Source: Verrucomicrobiales bacterium | Lineage (GTDB): Bacteria > Verrucomicrobiota > Verrucomicrobiia > Verrucomicrobiales > DEV007 | Direction of reading: 5' to 3' | NCBI GenBank assembly: GCA_023253615.1 | Contig: JALRFZ010000163.1 | Span: 1-13,422, forward strand | Length of the DNA stretch: 13,422 bases | In this document: in pieces, positions 8,064 through 13,422 of the stretch | Numbering within the stretch: position 1 is the stretch's first letter | Layout: the number at the start of each line of letters is the position of its first letter | Translations under genes and position numbers: made by a program | The notes under the pieces: generated by a model | Told to the model about the DNA's origin: nothing | Databases searched by the model: none | The model's input: only the letters and a program-made list of their open reading frames with translations

Positions 8064-8948
8064 TTATCGAATCGTCGACCAGACCGCTTCGGCGTTGTTG
8101 TTGATGAACTCCTTTTCGACCGGTTTTTCGCGAACGGTGACGAGAAGGTGGTCGTAGGCACGAAGCGCCGGGACGCCGAGGCCCCCCCCCTCGGCCGAGC
8201 GGGCCTCCGGGGCACCCGAGTGTGCGAGCAGCCGGAGATCCCCGTCATGTTTCGGAGAGACCCCCACCCCTTCCAGGTAGACCGCACGCGGAATGCCGCC
8301 GGATCGTTCGCCCGGATCAAACGACCATTCCATGCGCAGCTTCGAAGGGTCCCCGGAATCAAGAAGAAGCTCCCGGCGCTCCTGATCGCGCCATACCCGG
8401 ATCCGCCCGGAGGCAAATCCACGCCCGCCTTCCCCCGAAGGAGAATCCCGATCAATCGGAGAGACCTCCAGCACGACGACGAGATCACCGGCGGCGACCT
8501 CCCCATAGGTTTTGAAACGGAGCAGCAACCTCGTCAACTCTCCCACCCCTACTTCAAGGCCGGGAGGAAGAAACTCACGCTGGAACTGCTCGGCAGGAGC
8601 CGAATTGTCAAAGGTGCCATCGTAATCAAGATCCGAGTCGAGATCAATCTTGCTCAGCTTGCGGGGTGGCTCCGTTCCCCCTTCCGGGACCACGAAACGA
8701 ACGTCGTGGAGACCGGGGTCATCGAGCTCGGTCTTTCCGATAAAATCAGGAACCCGATCCGAGCCGGCCGTCTCCGGCGCGGAGGCGGTGGTGAGCGGGG
8801 TTCGCTCCGGCCCTGGCGTGGCCTCGACCGACCGCAGGGCCGCCTCCGATACCGCCGCGTCCCCGTTCTCCTGCCCATGGGCCGGGAATAAGACCGCATG
8901 GCAAAGAACGAGTAAAGCGGGCGCGGGAACTCTTGGAAGCAATTTCAT
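8064..8948 (-). CDS. Secreted protein of unknown function with an Asp-rich calcium-type motif
   Basis: Seen: 294 residues from ATG at 8948 with a signal peptide (1-25, cleavage probably AHG before Gln26), a low-complexity Ser/Thr/Pro/Ala stretch (about 28-65), then KIDLDSDLDYDGTFDN at 100-115. D106, D108, D110, G111 and D114 fit the DxDxDGxxDN pattern of thrombospondin type-3 or EF-hand-like calcium loops. The rest (130-294) looks beta-rich, with LLLRFKTYG, GRIRVW and AVYLEGVGVSPKHDGDLRLL, and may be one Ig-like fold. I do not recognise a named family. It lies between the outer-membrane barrel gene (55-base gap) and the export lipoprotein gene (77-base gap), so it is probably a periplasmic or surface accessory of the polysaccharide system. 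A run of nine G in the coding strand (8182-8190) encodes Gly254-256. No Shine-Dalgarno is visible. Confidence 0.85.
   Translation of the reverse strand: MKLLPRVPAPALLVLCHAVLFPAHGQENGDAAVSEAALRSVEATPGPERTPLTTASAPETAGSDRVPDFIGKTELDDPGLHDVRFVVPEGGTEPPRKLSKIDLDSDLDYDGTFDNSAPAEQFQREFLPPGLEVGVGELTRLLLRFKTYGEVAAGDLVVVLEVSPIDRDSPSGEGGRGFASGRIRVWRDQERRELLLDSGDPSKLRMEWSFDPGERSGGIPRAVYLEGVGVSPKHDGDLRLLAHSGAPEARSAEGGGLGVPALRAYDHLLVTVREKPVEKEFINNNAEAVWSTIR
8176..8194. repeat. Nine-C homopolymer inside a short inverted repeat
   Basis: CCGAGG (8176-8181) and CCTCGG (8189-8194) are inverted repeats around a run of nine C (8182-8190). The tract lies inside the secreted-protein gene and reads as G9 in its coding strand. 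A one-base change would shift the frame after about residue 254 of 294. Confidence 0.7.
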
Positions 8949-9003
8949 GGGAGGAACAAGGAACTGGGTGGAGAAAATTGAAACCGCCCCGGGGGCGGGA
9001 GGT

Positions 9004-10938
9004 TCAGAAGCTGCGGCGGTAGCCGGCCATATAGAGGTCCTCGAAATAGAGGTCGGTATCGTCGTGCTGGTAGTAAAAATAGACGGTGGATCGATCGGTC
9101 ACCCGGGTCTCGAGCCGGGCATCGAAAAGACCGCGCTCATAATCACGGAGGCCGTCTTGAGTCGATGAATTTTCGATGCGATACCCGAAATCCAGGGATG
9201 TGCGCCGGTTCACCTCGATGTAGGCCCGGGCACCATACATCTCGGTCCGGTAAAGGCCGTCACCCGCGAAACGACCGCTGAGATAATCATCCTCCGACCA
9301 CTGCGCGTAGCCCTCGAGCAGGATCCGTTCCGAAACCCGGCGGGAAAGGGAGTACCGCGCGTAGCGGGAAACGGCGGAATCGCTGGTAAAATCACTCCTC
9401 ACGTAATCCTCCCCGAAGCGGACCTCCTGCCAGGTCCGGTCGTTGATCCGGTGACGCAAACCGACATCCCAGAGTTGGCTCTGATAGTCGGCCTCCTCAC
9501 CTCCGGACCAGAGGTATCCGATCCGCGCGTCGGCGAATACGTTCGGGGAAAGGCGTCCACTGCCGCCGACGTAGGCCGTGTGGTAGACGGAGTCGAATTG
9601 GTCGTAGGAATAGGCGTCGTAGGAAAAGTAGGGGGAGAAGGGAACCTCGCCGGGAAGGGATTCGTAGAGAAATCCGAATCGATCGCTGGACTCCCGGCCT
9701 TCGTCGAGATCGCGATCATCGCCGACATACCAATAATCGCTGTGTTCGGCGATGAGGCGGACGCGCCAGTCGGGCTGGACCTGCTTGCCTGCCTCGACCC
9801 CGATCGTGGTGTAGAGATACGGGGCGTAGAAGAGATCCTCGTTGCCCCTTCCCGTGATTCCGAAGCTGTAATTCCCGGCGCGCTCGTAGGCGGTCCGACC
9901 GTTTCCAACGGCCGCATCGAAGGATCCGGTTCCGAACTCCGCGTAGGCCCGGAAGTCCCAGCCCCCGATTTCCGTCTCGTATCCGATCCGCGCGAACGGC
10001 CCCACGCCCAGACCGAGACCGGACCGGAAACCGACACGATTGCTCCCGGGTAGATAGATGATTTCGCCATCGGCGAGGAGATAAAGGGAGGGACCGATGC
10101 GGGTGGCCATCCGCAGATGCAGGGACACGAAACTCAGCCAGCCATCCTCCTCGTCAGGTGCGAAAAACTGTGGCCCGTGATAGTCGGAATAGAGGAGACC
10201 GGTCTCCAGGGACACCGCCTCGAAATAGACCGGCCCGGCCTTGAAATCGGCCTGGTAGGGATCGAAGGAACGGTCGAAAAGGTCGAAACCACCGTCAAAA
10301 TCCCACTGTCCCCGTTCCGGCGGATCCCCGAGCGCGGCAAGCCCCTCGTATCGATAGGCGTAAGGTCCGGCCGGGTCGTAGCTCGACCCATCACGGGAGG
10401 GAGCGGCACCGGAAGGTACCGAAGGGGGAGGAAAGTAGGAGATCCCGTCGAGGGGGCGGGAATAATCGGGCGCGTCCGCGTCCCGCCGGGATCCGGGGTG
10501 CCCTCCGGTGGTCGCCAGACCGGGAGGGTTGGACCAGGAATCGGGGAATCGTTCGCCACTCTCCGACACAAAGGTCTCAACCCTCGAATCCATTTCCGTC
10601 CTGACGAGGGTGTCGTGGTAATCCCGGAAAGGGTCCGACCCGGTGGCGATCGCGGGGTCGGGGCCCTCCGGGAACGAATCCGGACTCACCGCGAACGCCG
10701 CCTCACTCCCGGTCAACCTCGCGAGAGCGGCATCGGCGGCACGTCCGATGGTCGGAGCGGCTTCAATTACCGCCGCTTCATAAGGATTGTTCATGTGCTC
10801 GGGATCCGCTTCACGACCACTGATCGACAGGACCGGCGACAGGACCGCACTCCCGGAGGGATCCGCAATCAGCGGTGTTCCAAGCGCCAAGGTAGAAATG
10901 GCGGCAAGGAAGCCAAAACGGATGTGGCACAGAACCAT
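9004..10938 (-). CDS. Outer-membrane beta-barrel protein of the exopolysaccharide operon
   Basis: Seen: ATG at 10938 gives 644 residues with a signal peptide (MVLCHIRFGFLAAISTLALG, cleavage near residue 25). The frame is open to a TTG at 11028, but that would put 30 residues before the signal, so I reject it. Residues 26-234 are hydrophilic and rich in Pro, Ser, Asp and Gly. Residues about 235-644 show alternating polar/aromatic strands with tight turns (GPVYFEAVSLETGLLYSDYH, then RTSLDFGYRIENSS and STVYFYYQHDDTD) and end in a C-terminal Phe, as outer-membrane barrels do. It resembles the putative beta-barrel porins found in exopolysaccharide loci, but I cannot assign a named family. It is the first gene of the four-gene run and probably supplies the outer-membrane pore or a channel partner for the short Wza-like lipoprotein, whose own membrane helix is missing. 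The low-complexity N-terminal region is unusual for a porin. Confidence 0.87.
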   Translation of the reverse strand: MVLCHIRFGFLAAISTLALGTPLIADPSGSAVLSPVLSISGREADPEHMNNPYEAAVIEAAPTIGRAADAALARLTGSEAAFAVSPDSFPEGPDPAIATGSDPFRDYHDTLVRTEMDSRVETFVSESGERFPDSWSNPPGLATTGGHPGSRRDADAPDYSRPLDGISYFPPPSVPSGAAPSRDGSSYDPAGPYAYRYEGLAALGDPPERGQWDFDGGFDLFDRSFDPYQADFKAGPVYFEAVSLETGLLYSDYHGPQFFAPDEEDGWLSFVSLHLRMATRIGPSLYLLADGEIIYLPGSNRVGFRSGLGLGVGPFARIGYETEIGGWDFRAYAEFGTGSFDAAVGNGRTAYERAGNYSFGITGRGNEDLFYAPYLYTTIGVEAGKQVQPDWRVRLIAEHSDYWYVGDDRDLDEGRESSDRFGFLYESLPGEVPFSPYFSYDAYSYDQFDSVYHTAYVGGSGRLSPNVFADARIGYLWSGGEEADYQSQLWDVGLRHRINDRTWQEVRFGEDYVRSDFTSDSAVSRYARYSLSRRVSERILLEGYAQWSEDDYLSGRFAGDGLYRTEMYGARAYIEVNRRTSLDFGYRIENSSTQDGLRDYERGLFDARLETRVTDRSTVYFYYQHDDTDLYFEDLYMAGYRRSF

Positions 10939-11048
10939 GAAGGAAAAAACAGGAAGCGACCCGGGCTCGCCGGGCCCCGGAAAACCCGGCAAAGGGAGGA
11001 AAGATCGTCCAAAGGTCACGTTTCGCAACGGAGGTTTTCGTTGTTAAC

Positions 11049-11058
11049 AAAAAGTCAC
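11049..11058 (+). repeat. Left target-site duplication of the insertion sequence
   Basis: AAAAAGTCAC directly abuts the left inverted repeat and matches AAAAAGTAAC after the right one (9 of 10 bases). A duplication of 8-10 bases is normal for ISAs1-family elements. Confidence 0.82.
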
Positions 11059-11074
11059 CAGGGCTTACGCATGA
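11059..11074 (+). repeat. Left terminal inverted repeat of the ISAs1-type element
   Basis: CAGGGCTTACGCATGA; it pairs with the right repeat with one mismatch. Confidence 0.88.
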
Positions 11075-11831
11075 GTGAAAATGGCAATTACAACTTGTAC
11101 AATCGATTGTGACTGGCATAGGGAGGGATGCCCAACCCTTCCGACAGCCCCGACGATCCTTCCGCCTCCCCTCTTCTGCTCCATGCTCTCCGACAACGAC
11201 GCCTTCACCGGCATGGAGGCCTTCGGCAAGACCCGGGTGCGGTGGCTGCGCAGCTTCCTGCCCCTCCCCAACGGTCCGCCCAGCCACGATGTTTTCCGCA
11301 ACGTCTTCATCGCGCTCCGGCCCCGGGCCCTGCTCGACATCCTCGCCGACTGGTGCGGCGACCTGGCCGGACGCCAGATCAAGATCGACGGCAAAGCCCT
11401 TCGCGGCACCGCCGCGGCCAGCGCCCGGCAGGAGATGGTGCAAGAGTTGGAAGTGGGCCGGCCTGCGAAGCGTCGTGCGCCTGATCCGCACGACCTGTCG
11501 CGGAGCCAAGCGCGAGGAACTCTCCGTGGAGACCCACTACTACCTGAGCAGCCTTCCCGCCGACGCTCCGAGGCTGGCCAAGCACATCCGGGAGCACCGG
11601 GCGGTGGAGAGCTTCCACCACGTGCCGGACCTGACCTCCGGCGGGGATCACCGCCAGGTGCGCGAGCATACCGCCGCCCACAATCCCCGCATCCTGCGCG
11701 AAATGAGCGCTCAGACCCTGCGCAATCATCCACCGAAGTCCTCCATCCGCTCCAAGAGAAAGCGGGCCGCGCTCGATCCCGCCTTCCGCTCCGAACTCCT
11801 CGCCTCTCTTTCCCATCATTTTCGTGCGTAA
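11075..11831 (+). pseudogene. ISAs1-family transposase remnant (internal deletion and frameshift)
   Basis: Seen: the N-terminal part reads in one frame to about 11450 (DAFTGMEAFGKTRVRWLRSF, LPLPNGPPSHDVF, KIDGKALRGT). The C-terminal part continues in another frame from about 11450 to the TAA at 11829-11831 (WAGLRSVVRL, THYYLSSLPADAPRLAKHIR, EHRAVESFHHVPDL, then SIRSKRKRAALDPAF). Family knowledge: ISAs1 transposases have a DDE triad. The first Asp is kept in KIDGKALRG (codon 11387-11389) and the final Glu position is probably the Glu of RAVES, where WxIEN is usual. The block with the second Asp (the usual DAMGCQ region) is deleted, so no active enzyme can be made. The first 30 or so codons also do not match the family well, so the true start is unclear. 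The stop codon falls inside the right inverted repeat. Confidence 0.88.
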
Positions 11832-11837
11832 GCCCTG
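11822..11837 (+). repeat. Right terminal inverted repeat of the ISAs1-type element
   Basis: TCGTGCGTAAGCCCTG, the inverted copy of the left repeat with one mismatch. It contains the stop codon of the transposase remnant. Confidence 0.88.
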
Positions 11838-11847
11838 AAAAAGTAAC
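11838..11847 (+). repeat. Right target-site duplication of the insertion sequence
   Basis: AAAAAGTAAC directly follows the right inverted repeat and differs from the left copy at one base. Confidence 0.82.
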
Positions 11848-12120
11848 ACCCCTCTCGAATTCGCATGACAAGCGCCCGGAAAACAGCTTCTATTCCCGCG
11901 GTCCGGCTCTTGTTCGGGGCAGAGCTTTTCCGTAAGCGGGGGCGTGGAGGGCACCCTTCCTATCTCGTCACACTCCGATCGGTGGGAGCTCTTCCGTTGA
12001 CCCTCAACGAGCCGCCCCATCGTCTTCCAGGTTCCTGACCTTCCCCAATCGTTTGACGCAAAGGCCCGGGGAGATGAATCGAGCATTGTCCCAAACGTTT
12101 CCGCCCCCCGAAAAAAACCG
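11848..12120. other. Intergenic region upstream of the pilin-like gene
   Basis: Before the insertion this stretch was continuous with 10939-11048, making a divergent intergenic region of about 390 bases between the beta-barrel gene (minus strand) and the pilin-like gene (plus strand). No convincing gene lies here. TTGACG at 12053-12058 could be a -35 element for the plus-strand genes, but no good -10 box follows. On the minus strand TTGTCA (11871-11866) matches the -35 consensus in five of six bases, with a poor -10 (TGTTAC) 17 bases on, overlapping the target duplication. Confidence 0.5.
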
Positions 12121-12309
12121 ATGAAAGCCTTTACGATCCTGGAATCATTGCTCGTCCTTGCGGCACTCCTGATTCTCTCTTTCCTCCTCGTGGGTATCTA
12201 TCGCAAGGAATTTCCTCCCGCCCCGCCCTCCGCCCCGGAAGCGCCGGCTTCCGGTAACGCCACGCCACGAAGTTCCGAAGCCACCCCGAACCCCGAAATC
12301 GCCCGGTAG
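12121..12309 (+). CDS. Small membrane protein with a prepilin-like N-terminus
   Basis: Seen: 62 residues. MKA is followed by FTILESLLVLAALLILSFLL, then VGIYRKEF and a Pro/Ala/Ser/Thr-rich tail of about 30 residues. The short basic leader, Phe at the would-be +1 position, Glu at +5 and the long hydrophobic helix are the marks of type IV pilins and type II pseudopilins. The residue before the cleavage point is Ala rather than the usual Gly, which prepilin peptidases sometimes accept. There is no globular head, so it is much shorter than a normal pseudopilin (100 residues or more). It may be a minor pilin-like peptide or simply a single-pass membrane protein. The next gene on the same strand begins 82 bases after its stop. 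There is no Shine-Dalgarno before the ATG. Confidence 0.65.
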   Translation: MKAFTILESLLVLAALLILSFLLVGIYRKEFPPAPPSAPEAPASGNATPRSSEATPNPEIAR

Positions 12310-12391
12310 GCCCCGGCAGGGATCAACCCTCTTCGAATCCTCCCGGGCTCGCCCGCCTTGAGTTTCGCAGATCCCCCCGGTTGCCCGCGAA

Positions 12392-13422
12392 ATGGAACTG
12401 AAGCACTCACCGCCCAAGAGCGCTTCCGGCACTTTGGACGCGCTCCTCGCCCGGCTCGGCTCGGCACTCGCGGATGACCACTCGCGGTTCCTTCTCAGGC
12501 GAGCCGTCCGTCGCTTTCTCACCATCGCCTCCGGCGTTCTTTCCTACGGCCTTGCGTTTCTCCTCATCCTGCTCTGGCTCCTCTTCCAACACGTCGGGGA
12601 ACGCAATCTGACCCTGGCATTCGCCCTTTACCTGCCAAGGTCGATTTTTCTCCTTCCCGCGTTGTTGGTCCTCTTCCCGGCACTCCTTTTTCATCGTCGC
12701 TCCGCAATCGCGCTCGTTCTCGCCATCGGCGTTTTCCTCGCAGGGGCGATGGATTTCCGACCACCCGCCCCGGGAACCCGGCCCGCTCCGGTTCCCGGTC
12801 GCTCCCTCACATTGATGACCTACAATCGCGGAGAGCACGGAAACCACAGTTTGCGCCCTTTCAAAAACGAGGTTTCTCCCGACGTGATTCTCCTGCAGGA
12901 AGCTCCCAATCGGGCTTCGGGTTACCTGGTGGCCGAAGGGTATGAGGAGTTCCCCCATGCGCAAGACTGTGGTGAATTCACCATCTTGAGCCGTCATCCC
13001 GTCACAAGCGCGGATCTGGTTGAGCTTGAGCCTGGCGCGCCACCGATCGCCGCGCGCTTCACGATCACTTTCGCCGGCCGGGACGTCGCGATTTACTCCG
13101 TCCACACCGTCTCGCCCCGTGACACCCTTCTGTATTACCGGCGCGGTGCCTTTCTTTACGGGATCCTCGGCTTGCCCGGATCGCCCTGGGAGGAAAAACG
13201 ACGGGCCAACCAGGCGTATTGGGATCAACGGGTGAACCAAGCCCGTGCTCTCGCCGATCTCATTTCCTCGGATCCGCTGCCAACGCTCGTCGGCGGTGAT
13301 TTCAACGCCCCGGCCGGTGGCTACATCCATGATCTCTTTCTGAATCACCTCCAGGACGCACATCGAACCTCCGGACATGGGTTCGGATACACATTTCCCG
13401 GAAAAACGCGCAATCCCCTGAG
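12392..13422 (+). CDS. Membrane-anchored endonuclease/exonuclease/phosphatase-family protein (3' end outside window)
   Basis: Seen: ATG at 12392 opens a frame of 343 codons that runs off the right edge. Residues 42-65, about 73-100 and 104-120 are hydrophobic and probably form three membrane helices. The catalytic domain follows from about 137: LTLMTYNRGEHGN (Asn145), DVILLQE (Glu170), IYSVHTVSPRD (His238) and VGGDFNAP (Asp303, Asn305). These match the metal-dependent Asn/Glu/His/Asp-x-Asn signature of the family, which includes nucleases, sphingomyelinases and inositol-phosphate phosphatases. The last residues, TFPGKTRNPL, come just before where the final IDxxF and Asp-His motifs are expected, so nearly the whole domain is present. 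The layout resembles E. coli YafD. The active site should face the periplasm if the helix count is three and the N-terminus is cytoplasmic (inference). The substrate cannot be told. It may share a transcript with the pilin-like gene. Confidence 0.9.
   Translation, partial: MELKHSPPKSASGTLDALLARLGSALADDHSRFLLRRAVRRFLTIASGVLSYGLAFLLILLWLLFQHVGERNLTLAFALYLPRSIFLLPALLVLFPALLFHRRSAIALVLAIGVFLAGAMDFRPPAPGTRPAPVPGRSLTLMTYNRGEHGNHSLRPFKNEVSPDVILLQEAPNRASGYLVAEGYEEFPHAQDCGEFTILSRHPVTSADLVELEPGAPPIAARFTITFAGRDVAIYSVHTVSPRDTLLYYRRGAFLYGILGLPGSPWEEKRRANQAYWDQRVNQARALADLISSDPLPTLVGGDFNAPAGGYIHDLFLNHLQDAHRTSGHGFGYTFPGKTRNPL

Larger units (their letters stand above)
11059..11837 (+). mobile_element. Internally deleted ISAs1-family insertion sequence
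   Basis: The element is 779 bases, bounded by CAGGGCTTACGCATGA and its inverted copy (15 of 16 bases) and flanked by a 10-base target duplication. It carries the two ends of an ISAs1-type transposase gene with the middle missing. Intact members of this family are about 1.2-1.35 kb, so roughly 450-550 bases have been lost (inference). With both ends kept it could still be moved by a transposase acting in trans from a related complete copy elsewhere in the genome. It lies in the intergenic region between the exopolysaccharide operon and the pilin-like gene. Confidence 0.9.

Noticed and set aside
7168..8157. Plus-strand open frame of 329 codons
   Set aside because: Covers the Wza-like lipoprotein gene on the other strand, which has a lipobox and clear Poly_export and SLBB motifs.
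7842..8891. Plus-strand open frame of 349 codons
   Set aside because: Lies opposite the secreted Asp-motif protein gene, which has a signal peptide; the plus-strand translation is basic and without domains.
11095..11110. Overlapping palindromes TTGTACAA and ACAATCGATTGT
   Set aside because: They lie just inside the left end of the insertion sequence and are probably part of its subterminal sequence rather than a control site of the neighbouring genes.
10117..11112. Plus-strand open frame of 331 codons
   Set aside because: Shadow of the beta-barrel gene; Arg/Gly-rich translation without domains.
12053..12081. TTGACG as a -35 element for the pilin-like gene
   Set aside because: No acceptable -10 box follows at 16-18 bases.
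12407..13378. Minus-strand open frame of 323 codons
   Set aside because: Opposite the endonuclease/exonuclease/phosphatase-family gene, whose catalytic motifs are all in order.
1..13422. CRISPR array, tRNA, rRNA or riboswitch
   Set aside because: I saw no regularly spaced repeats, no cloverleaf-like sequence and no conserved RNA core in the window.

Overview
The window looks like a chromosomal stretch from a GC-rich, Gram-negative bacterium with a very active secretion and surface programme, most likely a member of the PVC group (Verrucomicrobiota is my best guess). The taxon is an inference. It rests on a giant secreted FG-GAP/Cna-B/P-domain protein, a Wza-type exopolysaccharide export system with its own beta-barrel, a pilin-like micro-protein, and start codons without good Shine-Dalgarno sequences.

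Layout. (1) Positions 1-4959, minus strand: the first 1653 codons of a very large secreted protein that continues past the left edge. It has a signal peptide, an FG-GAP propeller-like region, several carboxypeptidase-regulatory/Cna-B-like domains and two proprotein-convertase P-type domains that appear to be nested inside such domains. (2) 4960-5673: a 714-base gap with a possible promoter for the giant gene, an AT-rich patch with paired direct repeats, and nothing recognisable in its right half. (3) 10938 down to 5674, minus strand: a compact four-gene run, in transcription order an outer-membrane beta-barrel, a secreted protein with a calcium-type Asp motif, a Wza-like export lipoprotein and a polyprenyl-phosphate sugar-1-phosphate transferase. 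Gaps are 45-77 bases, so this is probably one operon for making and exporting an exopolysaccharide. (4) 11049-11847: an internally deleted ISAs1-family insertion sequence with matched terminal inverted repeats and a 10-base target duplication. It sits in the divergent intergenic region upstream of the operon. (5) 12121-12309, plus strand: a 62-residue membrane protein with a prepilin-like N-terminus. (6) 12392 to the right edge, plus strand: a membrane-anchored endonuclease/exonuclease/phosphatase-fold protein, cut by the window just before its final catalytic motif.

How it fits together. The sugar transferase would start a repeat unit on undecaprenyl phosphate at the inner membrane. The Wza-like lipoprotein and the beta-barrel would form the exit route, and the small secreted protein is probably an accessory specific to this system. 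Flippase, polymerase, co-polymerase and other glycosyltransferases are not in the window. The two end genes are partial and were read directly from the sequence; long opposite-strand open frames over all the real genes were judged to be shadows.
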